A stretch of 64,000 bases of DNA from Telmatactis stephensoni (lineage: Eukaryota > Cnidaria > Anthozoa > Actiniaria > Isophelliidae). Position 1 is the stretch's first letter. Every line of letters begins with the position of its first letter. The notes beneath the pieces were generated by a model that searched no databases, was not told the DNA's origin, and saw only the letters and a program-made list of their open reading frames with translations. Positions 25,301-33,953 of the stretch are shown here, piece by piece. The DNA is taken from assembly GCA_029948255.1 (NCBI GenBank), contig JALIZF010001713.1:1-64000 (forward strand), in the 5' to 3' direction. The position numbers and the translations under genes were made by a program.

Positions 25301-26973
25301 CTCAAAAAAAGCTGTTCTATAGAAAAACAGACTATAAGACTTCCTTCTAGTGTTTTAAAACCAATTTAAAAATCTCTGCACATTCTGATGATCAAGTAGT
25401 AAGTAGTGCGGTTCAGCCAGTGTTCTTTTATACGTTCTTGACGTCATGGTTACCACCGTTATGGAAAAGAGCCAAGCAGTATATGTGCACCGTCGCCCTT
25501 GAAACACAGTGTTTTGAAAAAAGCCTATGAATACAGAACAAAATGCACAGCGAGGATTACTATTAGCCTGGTTTTCACTATAGTGACATTAGCATAAGCA
25601 TAAGCAACATATGCAGACTCAGTATTGTATTTATCACATAGGTGTGAGAAAAGACAAGCACTGCATGCTAATGAGCATTCCCTTACTGAGTCTGCGTATG
25701 TTGCTTATGCTTTATGCTTATGTCACTAGTGAAAACTAGCCCTAAGAGAATACTGGAGTACTATGTGCGATGCAATTTTCAAATTGTTTTCAAGTAATTA
25801 AAGCATCGATCGAGTTTTGAAGTCACGCATCCCTCGCTGTGCATTTTGTTCGGTATTTACATGCATGTATTACTTTTTTTCAAAACACTGTATTTCAAAG
25901 GCGCGCACATACTGCTTGGCTCTTTTCCGTAACGGTGGTAACCGTGACTTCAAAAACGTGTAAAAGTGCTCCGGCTGCAGAACTACACTACTTACAACTA
26001 TGCGCAAAAAATCAGAGTGTAGATGCTTTGTTATGGACATTGTGAGTAGCGTTCTTTTGCTACCTTGCCGCCATAACTAATGGTACAAGAAAACTTTGAT
26101 CGAACTTCTCTATAAACAAGCTAGCTAAAAAGTAGGACTGGGCTTTAATATTTGCCAGAGGTTAGGAACAAAGCGTGAGTCAAGCGATTACAGTCGATTT
26201 CATCTAAGCGAAAACACTTGTAAAGAAAGCCGCCACGAATTGGAGGCGGTACGTCTAGGTTTTGATGTCTAAAATTTGACGTTTAGCACGTGCAACTTTG
26301 ACGTTTAGGTCGTAAAACGTTTAGTTTTATTTCGCTTCGCAGTTCAGCTCCAAGATCAAACAAGATGTCAGATCAAGTTCCCATAGAAGATTTTTTTGAA
26401 GATATTGACCCTGATTTAGTTATGTATGCCAGTGAGTTCAGAAATAACGGTTTCACGTCCAACAAAACAATGAAATACTGGCAGGAACAAGATTTAGAAA
26501 ACTGTTGAAGGACGGATTCCCAGTTGTCTGCTAACTTTTCAAATTGGAGGTACTATACCGATGCTTTTTCTACCGCTTCATATCTCAACGAAGACGGGAG
26601 AGCTGTTCCAGGTTTATAATTGCATCCAAAAGCATTTGCACTGACGAATCATGTTTACTCACACGAGCTTAATGCAGTTGTCCAACGGTCTCAAAAAACT
26701 TAATGTTTACATTCAAAACTGCAAAGTTGGCTGGCCCAAATGTCAAAGTTGCACGTGATAAATGTCAAATTTTAGACATCAAAACCTAGACGTACCGCCC
26801 CCAATTAGTGGCGGCTTTCTTTTCAAGTGTTTTCGCTTAGATGAAATCGACTGTAATATATTCTGTTTATTTGGCTATTTTCCGAGAAATCATTCCAAGT
26901 AATGAATATGCAAAAGAGAAAATATTCCACAAACTTTGATAAAAACAACTAATGTAAAGAGTAACTCACTCAT
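7348..26973 (-). CDS. SACS-like: Sacsin-like giant co-chaperone (three ATPase-like repeats, J domain, HEPN)
   Basis: Six exons join in phase: 23511-23426, 23037-22927, 21905-21758, 21421-19865, 19302-8078 (11.2 kb) and 7629-7348 (stop TGA). With the candidate 4-nt first exon at 26973-26970 the product is 4,470 residues, close to vertebrate sacsin. Sacsin repeats with Hsp90-like ATP-binding folds begin near residue 31 ([11 protein letters not shown], then [14 protein letters not shown]), 1384 ([28 protein letters not shown]) and 2434 ([25 protein letters not shown]). A J domain has its HPD at residues ~4248-4250 (WHPDKNPG). A HEPN domain fills ~4350-4470, split by the last intron between CYQ and SAEKALKAA. 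Sacsin links Hsp70 chaperoning to cytoskeletal proteostasis (family knowledge). The N-terminal ubiquitin-like domain of vertebrate sacsin is not seen. Open frames on the opposite strand of the 11.2-kb exon are shadows. Confidence 0.9.
21984..22113. repeat. Short foldback related to the CACAGG-end family
   Basis: GACTTGCTCC near 21986 is mirrored by GGAGCAAGTC near 22105. Inside these, TTGCTTGGGCTCCCTG and CAGGAAGCCCAAGCAA are inverted. These inner motifs resemble the CACAGGTAGCCCAAGCT termini at 5682 and 36458. It is intronic in the sacsin-like gene. Confidence 0.45.
22674..22895. repeat. (TTTC)n/(CTTT)n microsatellite in a sacsin-like intron
   Basis: About 220 bp are almost pure pyrimidine on the plus strand, made of TTTC/CTTC tetranucleotides. 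The tract lies in the intron between the exons at 21758-21905 and 22927-23037, ending only about 30 bp from the donor of the latter. The open frames in it are low-complexity artefacts. Confidence 0.85.
23705..23967 (+). mobile_element. tRNA-derived SINE, full-length copy
   Basis: The head reads as a tRNA of the leucine/serine type: A box TGGCCGAGTGG at about 23714-23724 and B box GGTTCGATTCC at about 23760-23770. A ~150-bp body follows and then a 3' tail with ACCGGGTCACCGG, ATTAAAATAAAG and a T/A-rich end. No tRNA CCA or terminator context supports a functional tRNA gene. A second copy lies at 24397, and the same 3' tail recurs inverted at 50400-50500. It is intronic in the sacsin-like gene. 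Confidence 0.75.
24040..24880. repeat. CCCCTAAAAGGTACC repeat family, copy A
   Basis: CCCTAAAAGGTACC-type motifs recur at about 24122, 24180, 24316 and 24355. Inverted forms TACCTTTTAGRGTC lie at about 24662 and 24788. The region is split by the SINE at 24397. Related copies lie at 32794-33181 and around 40150-40500. It is non-coding. Confidence 0.5.
24397..24600 (+). mobile_element. tRNA-derived SINE, diverged copy lacking the 3' tail
   Basis: This is the same family as at 23705: the A box is TGGCCAAGTGG and the B box GGTTCAATTCC, with extra bases in the head. The body matches through GCCAGCTGGGATTCTTAAT, and then the ACCGGG tail is missing. It is older or truncated and lies within repeat-rich intron sequence. 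Confidence 0.65.
25400..25996. mobile_element. ~600-bp foldback element containing a nested TIR element
   Basis: The left arm (about 25400-25555, with GTTACCACCGTTATGGAAAAG) is inverted in the right arm (about 25825-25996, with CTTTTCCGTAACGGTGGTAAC). Between them lies a separate element (25565-25742). The outer arms have drifted to roughly 80-85% identity by eye. No coding potential is seen. Confidence 0.6.
25565..25742. mobile_element. Foldback MITE with TAGCCTGGTTTTCACTA-type ends
   Basis: The ends GCCTGGTTTTCACTATAGTG and CACTAGTGAAAACTAGCCC are near inverted repeats that continue for ~58 bp per arm through GCATAAGCATAAGCAACATA and TACTGAGTC. It sits inside the larger foldback at 25400-25996. 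Non-coding. Confidence 0.65.
26188..26856 (+). mobile_element. 669-bp TIR element with long inverted arms
   Basis: The left end TTACAGTCGATTTCATC at 26188 is mirrored by GATGAAATCGACTGTAA ending at 26856. The arms are about 120 bp, sharing AAGCGAAAACACTTG, GGCGGTACGTCTAGG and GTTTTGATGTCTAAAAT. The unique interior (about 26306-26734) holds a 47-codon frame. It is a non-autonomous element that has kept part of a parent gene. It lies in the candidate first intron of the sacsin-like gene. Confidence 0.65.
26365..26508 (+). CDS. 47-residue ORF with SAM-like start inside a TIR element
   Basis: The ATG at 26365 opens a frame ([18 protein letters not shown], later [20 protein letters not shown]) and stops at 26508. 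The second part resembles helices 1-3 of SAM-like domains found at the N-terminus of some cnidarian transposon proteins (recall, not searched). The frame stops where the rest of the domain would be expected. It is probably a remnant of the element's own protein, not a host gene. Confidence 0.35.
   Translation: MSDQVPIEDFFEDIDPDLVMYASEFRNNGFTSNKTMKYWQEQDLENC
26970..26973 (-). other. Candidate first coding exon (ATG A) of the sacsin-like gene
   Basis: The next known exon begins in phase 1 at 23511 and needs one nucleotide from upstream. On the minus strand, ATGA at 26973-26970 is followed by a strong donor, GTGAGT. Joining gives [11 protein letters not shown], a short start before the first ATPase-like repeat. 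It completes the frame exactly (13,413 nt, 4,471 codons). The intron would be 3.46 kb. Another upstream exon cannot be excluded. Confidence 0.4.
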
Positions 26974-27254
26974 TTTAGTGTCTTCGTCATTCTTTAGTGA
27001 TACTTCGGTGTTTACTCAGATTTTATACTACATGCACAAGTTATCAATAATCAAAATAATCCCAAACTGTAACGTACGTTTAAGCGGTCAGGTTCTCCTG
27101 TTCTCGGAACTGCATGAACCTAAACAAGACAAAGAACAGGAAAGATAGACAATGATGCATTTATCTCCGTTAATAGCCATAAAACACAAATATTTGAACA
27201 CTCAACTTAAAAACAGTACTAACAAATATTAAATTGATATACGTATTAACTTAC

Positions 27255-27350
27255 AGTGATATTTCTTCAAAGTTCCGCGATTCCAAGAACAAACCCACTC
27301 CGGTGCGCATGCGCTATACTGTCAAAGTGTCAAATACAGACGTCATGTTT
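27255..27350 (-). promoter_or_regulatory. Candidate promoter / 5' UTR exon of the sacsin-like gene (NRF1-like and CRE-like sites)
   Basis: GCGCATGCGC at 27305-27314 is a perfect palindromic NRF1-type site. TGACGTC (minus strand, 27345-27339) is a CRE-type core. Just downstream on the minus strand, ATCACT is followed by GTAAGT at 27254-27249, a consensus donor that could end a non-coding first exon at 27255. Position and orientation fit the sacsin-like gene, but a matching acceptor upstream of 26973 is weak. Confidence 0.35.
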
Positions 27351-27659
27351 CTTTTGCCTTTGTTTCCTTACAATAAACAATTTCCTCCTATATAAATTTG
27401 CATATCGGTATCAATATTTTCAGCTGGTGTGGAACGTTCTATTAGATATGTCTGGACAGATCCTGTCTTTCTGTCCGCCGGCGTGACCCAATCGAAATCA
27501 CCATGATATCAGCAACTAAAAGATGTATTAATGTTAGTTTATAAGGACTCAGTGGATTATATTGTCCAAAACTACATAGCTGCAAAGAAACAATAAGGCG
27601 ATGTCGTCACAAAGTTATGCACAGTATGTAACGGTTGATAGGACCGTTAAGCAAGGGTC

Positions 27660-27880
27660 CTGGCGGGGGGTTGAAGGGGTCCACGGACCCTGAGGGTTGT
27701 AATTCAAGCTCTGTGTCAGTGAACCATAAGAGATTAGAATGTATGGGTTTTTCAATACAACGTTGTCTGCCAATACCCACGAAGCCTGCGCACGGTGAAG
27801 CATCACAGGAAGCCCAAAAAGAATATTCCACTGATATATGCGCGCAAAAGACTAAAACATTTATGAATGATTAGGGGGCC
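27660..27880. repeat. Eroded copy related to the CACAGG-end family
   Basis: The stretch CTCTGTGTCAGTGAAC, then ATAAGAGATTAGAATGTATG and TTTTTCAATACAAC at about 27708-27762 recurs at about 38358-38405, where it is preceded by CACAGGTAACCCAAGCT, a variant of the family terminus. CACAGGAAGCCC at about 27806 is a further half-end. No gene is seen between 27350 and 28190. Confidence 0.4.
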
Positions 27881-28193
27881 CTGTGGTGGGATTTTAAAAA
27901 GCTCAAATCTTTGAAATCCCACTTGTTCAAATTTATGACGCACGGGAGTAGTAAGGTTAGACGAAAATTAAACTTCATTAAACTTCGAATTATCATGGCG
28001 CGCGCGCGGTATTAAGAAATTTCCGTCTCTTATTTATTATTATATCTCTCTTGCTGAAAGACAAGTTTTCAATCGAATATTTTCTGGTTTAGAGCACATG
28101 GTGGTCAAACACTGATTCCACCATTTGAAGCAGATAATTACTGTGAGATTCATCAGCAGTTTCAAACACGTTATGGCCCACAGTCTGACTGGT

Positions 28194-28338
28194 CTGGGAT
28201 GTCGGGGATAATTACGAACACACGTTCACACTTGTCCGAAGAATCGTAAAAATCGGGGATTTTTTTCTAGCTCCGATTTTTACGATTCTTACGACAAGTG
28301 TGAACATGTGTTCGTAATTATCCCCGACATCCCAGTCT
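28194..28338. mobile_element. Near-perfect 145-bp hairpin (foldback MITE)
   Basis: Arms of about 65-70 bp with a loop of ~10 bp: the left arm reads GGGATGTCGGGGATAATTAC, then AACACACGTTCACACTTGT. The right arm mirrors it with ACAAGTGTGAACATGTGTT and ATTATCCCCGACATCCC. Only a few mismatches suggest recent activity. Non-coding. Confidence 0.7.
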
Positions 28339-28838
28339 GTCCCCGACAGATGTATAGCAGGTAGGATGATTCACCTGCTATAGGATGATCCCAGTGCCGC
28401 TAGGATGATTAATCTAGTGTCATGGAAACACCCCCTCAGTCATTCGTAACAAGACAAACGTTTTAGCATGTAGCCTCGCTCTAAACTCCTTTGTATATGG
28501 CAGATGAAGCATATCTCGGAAGTGGACCATTTGGAGGATGTAAAATTAAAGCTAGCTCATTTGCATCTTCGACAAGTGAAAAGGTTTTCTAGTATAACTT
28601 CAAATAAAATAGTATAATTCGATTGAGAACTTAGAATATTTTGGTCCATATAATAAGAGAAATTTCAGTACGTTGCAAGATCGTGCTAAAAATAAGGGAA
28701 CTTGACTGAAATCTTTCTGGACACAGCGTCTAAAGTGTGATAATAGTACTATCGACCAAAAATTTACAAGTATTTGAAAAAAATAACGGTGTTAGAATAT
28801 TTAGAAAGTAAATATTCTTTTTGACAAAAATTGTATCC

Positions 28839-29035
28839 TAAAATTTGAAACACTGACGCTACATTACAAAGAGATATAAAATGGAATTTGTTGCGTTTTT
28901 GTACACTAGTTCGCTGCGTTCAGTCTTTGTAGTTAAGTTTCACTCAAAAATATTTCAAAACAGGAAACAAAATTAGTGAGACGTCTCAACAAATTAATAC
29001 CTTTGCGACTGTGACAGAACTAGGTTTTATAATGA
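28839..29035 (+). repeat. Left member of a direct-repeat pair flanking the GPCR gene
   Basis: About 190 bp here (with TGACGCTACATTACAAAG, TTTTTGTACACTAGTTCG and ACTCAAAAATATTTCAAAAC) are about 85-90% identical by eye to 34189-34390, in the same orientation. Similarity resumes weakly at 29455-29500 against 34600-34640 (AATAGGT, AAGATTAAGCTCCA). The repeat encodes nothing obvious. Confidence 0.6.
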
Positions 29036-30543
29036 ATAAAGCTTAAACATATGGCCTTTTATCAACCAATTGCATTGAAAAATAAAGCAAAAGAAACAAC
29101 AACAACAAAAACCCAGCTGTTTTCATAGTTTTTAATACACCGATAATGAAGCATGAAAAACAGTAATTGCTGCACTTTCACTGGCTTTTATTAGTAAAAT
29201 CTTTTTACAAAACCTTGTGACGTTACAGTCAAGCTTCGCGGGAATATTCATTAAAACAATGATTTTTCTGCTCTGATCAAAATGTCACCTCTCCCAAAGT
29301 ACCTAGCATTATATCTCAGAGACGCATGTACCAAATTTGATATGATTTGATATTTTGTTCTTTGTGTCTAAAACGGCTTGTATGAAAAATATTAAAAACC
29401 TAGCTATAAACTTCACAAACCTATGGCGTCCTTATAATGATGGGCTATTAAACGTTTTTCCGTCCCGTCTTATAGTGCACAATAGGTTAAGATTAAGCTC
29501 CAGTGCAAGTAACAAGTACAAATTTACAGCTGTATTCCCTGGTTAATCTACCAATAACATATTTATTATACAACTCTGCAAAAATCAATACAAATGATGT
29601 CGTTTTTATTGTCACTTTTGACTTTGATTAGCGCGCGGCTAGCTTTGCACCGAGAAGCCATTCAAATGTTACTAACCTAATACGGTCTCATATTTTTCGC
29701 GTTCTTGTGCATATTACGTGAGTTCTTTTGAGAATTGTATAATAAAACTAAGTTTGTTGTTATGTATGCGTGCAGGTTTTTTACATTCACGAGACGTTTA
29801 TTGTCGCAAAACATGAACGAGCGAAAAACGACCAAGTGTGAGTGTTTTACACAAACAACTCGTGAATGTTATCCTGTATAAAGCATTTTACAAAGCTGTT
29901 TATTTCATATATATAATATATATCAATGATTTTTCAAAATTTTGGTTGCGGCTTGATTTATCATCAAAGCAAGCATTCGTCGGACGGTTCTTCTCTACTT
30001 GTAAATCAAACAAAATTAATTACAGAAGTTGAGAGAAGATGGTTTTGAAAACTTGCAACAGGCAACAGAAAGCCGCTTGACCACGTGGTTATAGACACAC
30101 CAGAGAAAATATAAAGAACGATTAACAGACGTAAGAGTGGCACGAGGCGTAGTCGATTGATATGTAACAGAGCTTAGAACATTAAAAACGGAGCCGTGCA
30201 GCCCATGGGGAAATAGTTCATAGGTTCCTGGCCAATGAGAGTGCACGTTATATCGAATCTATGGTAGTCAGCCAATCAGCGTGCGCGTTATATCTCAAAT
30301 ATTTTATAAAATCTATAACCCAAGAGGCAAATTAGAAACTCCAATTAGAAACTCAACTAAAACCAATTTATTTGCTTGAGTTTCTGTTTGATTTTCAGTT
30401 CGCTCTGCCTGCGTGGACTGAGACAATACACTTATATTAGTGCTAAATTCTCATCGATGTGCCTTCTAATTTCTGTAGCGGATGTAAAGTAGACCAGCGA
30501 ACCGTTGCCATTAACTCATTTCATCTTCAGTGAAAGAAACACC
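29036..30543. other. Upstream region of the GPCR gene: no other gene seen
   Basis: This is AT-rich intergenic sequence. From 30060 to 30290 a copy of the AGAAAGCCGCTTG / CCAATGAGAGTGCACG dispersed repeat is present. The 5' UTR and promoter of the GPCR gene must lie near 30400-30543, but no TATA box or initiator could be assigned with confidence. Confidence 0.35.
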
Positions 30544-32583
30544 ATGGAAAGAAATGACGAAGAGTGTTTTGCAGAGTTGTTTTTGAGAAAGGATAGAAAT
30601 AATATTTTCTTTGAGACAGGTTTTGTTGTTTCCATTTGTCTCAATGCTCTTCTGACGCTTTCAGGAATTTTTGGGAATGGAATAATCATCGTAGCTATCT
30701 TGAGATCACAAAAACTAAAAGCACCATCCTATTTGCTGATCACAAGCTTGGCGTTCACCGATGTCCTAGTTGGCGTAGCTTTTCACCCTTCTTTGATTGT
30801 TAAAGGCCTATTTCATTTGGAGAAGTATAAAGAGGGGAGCCCATGTCTTTTCATGTTCATCTATAGCTTGATAAGCTTCTATCGTGGAGGCCTTGAACTT
30901 CTCATGTCTGCATTGATAAGTATTGATAGGTATTTAGCAATAACTCTGCAAAATCGATACAGAGTCGTCGTCACAAAAAAACGAGTTCTGACAGTAGCCC
31001 TGGTATTGTGGGCTCCGGTAGGAGTACCCCTGACTTGGATAATTGAAGATACTAGAATCACGACAGCAGCGCATGGAAGAATAGCCAAAGCAGTCTTGAT
31101 TGTAAGTGCGGTGCTAGTAACCTGTGCCTTCTACATCATGTCGTTCATTCGTCTTCGAAACCATACAGCACAAGTTCAGTCCAACTCGTCACCGACACGG
31201 CTCAATGTTCAGAAATACAAGAAAACTTTAAAGACAATGATGGCCATATTAGGGTGCTTCTTGGTTTGTCATGTTCCTTTATTTATCACCATGTCAATGT
31301 TTGAATCGTTCATGAAAGGACCTCACAGAGATACTTTTATGGTTGTGCATAACTTTGCAAGCACGATACATGGACTCAGTTCTAGTATAAATCCAGTGAT
31401 CTATTTAGTAAGGTTTAGAGATATTCGACGGGCGTGTCTTCAAATATTCAACAATAACAATAACAATAACAATAACAATAACAATAACAATAACAATAAC
31501 AATAACAATAACAATAACAATAACAATAACAATAACAATAACAATAACAATAACAATAACAATAACAATAACAATAACAATAACAATAACAATAACGATA
31601 ACAATAACGATAACAATAACGATAACAATAACGATAACAACAATAACGATAACGATACTAATGATAATGACAATGACAATGGCAGTGTCAATGACAATGG
31701 CAATGACAATGACAATGACAATGACAATGACAATGGCAATGGCAATGACAATGACAATGGCAATGCCAATGCCAATGACAATCATAATGGCAATCATATT
31801 GGCCATGGCAATGACAATGGCAATGGCAATGGCAATGACAATGGCAATGGCAATGACAATGACAATGACAATGACAATGACAATGGCAATGACAGTGGCA
31901 ATGGCAATGACAATGACAATAGCAATGATAATAGCAATGACAATGGCAATGACAATGGCAATGACGATGACAATGACAATGAAAATGGCAATGGCAATGG
32001 CAATGGCAATGGCAATGACAATGACAATGACAATGACAATGGCAATGACAATGACAATGACAATGGCAATGACAATGGCAATGGCAATGGCAATGACAAT
32101 GGCAATGACAGTGGCAATGGCAATGGCAATGACAATGACAATGACAATGGCAATGGCAATGACAATGACAATGACAATGACAATGACAATGACAATGACA
32201 ATGACAATGGCAATGGCAATGACAATGACAATGACAATGGCAATAGCAATGACAATGGCAATGACAATGGCAATGACAATCATATTGGCAATGGCAATCA
32301 CAATGACAATGGCAATAACAATGGCAATGACAATGACAATGGCAATGACAATGACAATGGCAATGACAATGGCAATGACAATCATATTGGCAATGGCAAT
32401 GATAATGACAATGGCAATGACAATGGCAATGACAATCATATTGGCAATGGCAATGATAATGACAATGGCAATAACAACAATAACAATAACGATAACGAAT
32501 GCAATTACAAAACTAATGACAATGACAATGGGAATGACAATGATAATAATAATATTAACATCAACGACAACGATAATGGATAA
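30544..32583 (+). CDS. Intronless class A (rhodopsin-like) GPCR with repeat-encoded Asn-rich tail
   Basis: The start is the ATG at 30544, in a strong context (ACACCATGG); upstream in-frame codons lack ATG. The product is 679 residues. Residues 1-302 are a complete seven-helix receptor: N45 in GNG (TM1), LAFTD with D73 (TM2), C101, DRY at 128-130 (TM3), CHVP at 242-245 in TM6 in place of the usual CWxP, and NPVIY at 283-287 (TM7), then a short helix-8-like segment RFRDIRRACLQIF. From residue 303 to the stop the frame is an AACAAT repeat (Asn only), then AATGAC/AATGGC hexamers (Asn alternating with Asp or Gly). It belongs to the cnidarian-expanded orphan receptors; the ligand cannot be told. 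Whether the tail is translated or follows a recent repeat insertion is unknown. Confidence 0.85.
   Translation: MERNDEECFAELFLRKDRNNIFFETGFVVSICLNALLTLSGIFGNGIIIVAILRSQKLKAPSYLLITSLAFTDVLVGVAFHPSLIVKGLFHLEKYKEGSPCLFMFIYSLISFYRGGLELLMSALISIDRYLAITLQNRYRVVVTKKRVLTVALVLWAPVGVPLTWIIEDTRITTAAHGRIAKAVLIVSAVLVTCAFYIMSFIRLRNHTAQVQSNSSPTRLNVQKYKKTLKTMMAILGCFLVCHVPLFITMSMFESFMKGPHRDTFMVVHNFASTIHGLSSSINPVIYLVRFRDIRRACLQIFNNNNNNNNNNNNNNNNNNNNNNNNNNNNNNNNNNNNNNNNNNNNNNNNNDNNNDNNNDNNNDNNNNDNDTNDNDNDNGSVNDNGNDNDNDNDNDNGNGNDNDNGNANANDNHNGNHIGHGNDNGNGNGNDNGNGNDNDNDNDNDNGNDSGNGNDNDNSNDNSNDNGNDNGNDDDNDNENGNGNGNGNGNDNDNDNDNGNDNDNDNGNDNGNGNGNDNGNDSGNGNGNDNDNDNGNGNDNDNDNDNDNDNDNDNGNGNDNDNDNGNSNDNGNDNGNDNHIGNGNHNDNGNNNGNDNDNGNDNDNGNDNGNDNHIGNGNDNDNGNDNGNDNHIGNGNDNDNGNNNNNNNDNECNYKTNDNDNGNDNDNNNININDNDNG
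31450..32500 (+). repeat. Hexanucleotide repeat tract (AACAAT, then AATGAC/AATGGC)
   Basis: Two phases are visible: a pure AACAAT block at 31450-31595, degrading through AACGAT to about 31650, then about 850 bp of AATGAC and AATGGC hexamers with a few AATCATATTGGC interruptions. The unit length of 6 keeps the GPCR frame open. It also leaves one other plus frame and the minus-strand frames open, giving spurious long ORFs. Confidence 0.9.
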
Positions 32584-32793
32584 CGATTCCCTTTGAGCTA
32601 CTAAATCTACCCCCCTAGATTTAAATTATGTACAACTTTAATTGTAGAATGACAAGATTAACTAAGTGTATTAGTATATGATAATAGTCTTTGTCTTGAT
32701 GATGGCTTTTATTTCTAAGCCCAAAATCTTCCCCTTCAACTAACGTTCAAGAACTCTCACTCGCACACGGCTTATTCCTATCAGTATACATTC

Positions 32794-33181
32794 CCCGGGG
32801 GGGACTCCAATCGTAAATGGACGGGGATGCTCGACGTATCTTTTAGGGGTCAAAATCTGCAATCTGGTACCATTTAGGGTGTCTTAGACTTAGGTGGACT
32901 ACCAGAGACATAGCTGGTACCTTTAAGGGACTGTTTTGGGATAAACAAACTACCTAAAAGAGGCATGAAAGGGACGATTTCGATGATCTGAATTGAATCT
33001 TCAAAGCACATTGATAACAAATGTTTCATTACTTTAATTCTTTATTATTGTTTTTGAATTGGTACCTTTTAGGAGTAGAAATGAATTGTTGCCACTCCCA
33101 CTCAGGCACCTTTTAGGGGTCATTTTCAAAATTTCCGACGAGCATCCCCATCCTCTTATATATAGGAGTCCCCCCCCCGGA
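32794..33181 (-). mobile_element. 388-bp TIR element with 8-bp TSD, CTAAAAGG family, copy B
   Basis: The left end CCCGGGGGGGACTCC and right end GGAGTCCCCCCCCCGG are inverted. ATACATTC occurs directly outside both ends (32786-32793 and 33182-33189), an 8-bp duplication as in hAT-type insertions. The interior has repeated GGTACCTTTTAGG / CTTTTAGGGGTC motifs shared with 24040-24880 and 40150-40500. Non-coding. Confidence 0.7.
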
Positions 33182-33401
33182 ATACATTCACGACTAATAC
33201 CTGAATTAGCCCCTATGAGACCTAACTTGATCTAACAACGACTAATCTTTATTTCAGTGTTCAGTATCACAAATATGGAATTAAGCAATATTCCCACCAC
33301 TATTAAAAATCTTACTTCGATCTCTTCCTTCAAAAAAGATTCATCTAATTATTGCACAAATTAGTAAATAAAATACTATTGTTTTATATCTTTACTAAGT
33401 T

Positions 33402-33661
33402 CAGGGTAGTAACGAGGTTATTTTTTTCAGTGATCCCGATCCCAGGGCTAAAATTGTAATCCTTGATCCCCAAAATAAGGACAAGTTTGATCCCTGATCC
33501 CGTCTTAAAAAAAAGTGATCCCGTTTTCGAAATTCTAAAGACAGTGATCCGGATCCCAAGGCTAAAAATCTGATCCCTGAGCCCAAAAAATATCGCTGAT
33601 GTGATCCCTGAGCCCCAAAATAAGACTGATCCCTGATCCCATATACCTCGTTACTACCCTG
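33402..33661. mobile_element. 260-bp MITE with CAGGGTAGTAACGAGG termini and internal TGATCCC repeats
   Basis: The ends CAGGGTAGTAACGAGGT and ACCTCGTTACTACCCTG are exact inverted repeats of 17 bp. TAAGTT flanks both sides (33396-33401 and 33662-33667). The interior is a run of GATCCC-based units (TGATCCCTGATCCC, GATCCCAAGGC). CAGGG ends suggest hAT, though the visible duplication is only 6 bp. Confidence 0.7.
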
Positions 33662-33778
33662 TAAGTTGTAAGTTTTTTTTCTGTTAACTTCTGTAAATAT
33701 ATGTACATTTGTTATATTTGGAAAGCTTAAGAAGTCCACTTATATCTGTAAACATGTTAAAAATCTCTTAGTCATTAG

Positions 33779-33953
33779 TAATTTAGGTAGATTTTCTGTG
33801 AGTGTTTTCGACTCGAGCGTTCACACTACTTCGACCATAACGCAAACCTCAGTATATATAAGATTAGAATGTAGAAAAGGTTTGCGTTGTTGTCAAAGTA
33901 CGTAGTGTGAACGTTGCAGTCGACAACCACTCACAATAAATCTACCTAAATTA
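33779..33953. mobile_element. 175-bp foldback MITE with TAATTTAGGTAGATTT ends
   Basis: The left arm TAATTTAGGTAGATTTTCTG through CGTTCACACTACTTCGACC mirrors the right arm ending CTACCTAAATTA. The central loop is about 30 bp near 33860-33885. It is possibly TA-targeting, judged from the terminal TA only. Confidence 0.6.

Noticed and set aside
30505..30543. N-terminal extension of the GPCR starting upstream at 30505
   Set aside because: That codon is TTG, not ATG. The ATG at 30544 has a strong initiation context.
31405..32439. Long minus-strand frames of Ile/Val/Ala and Leu/Ser, and an alternative Met/Thr plus-strand frame
   Set aside because: These are other-frame readings of the hexanucleotide repeat in the GPCR tail.
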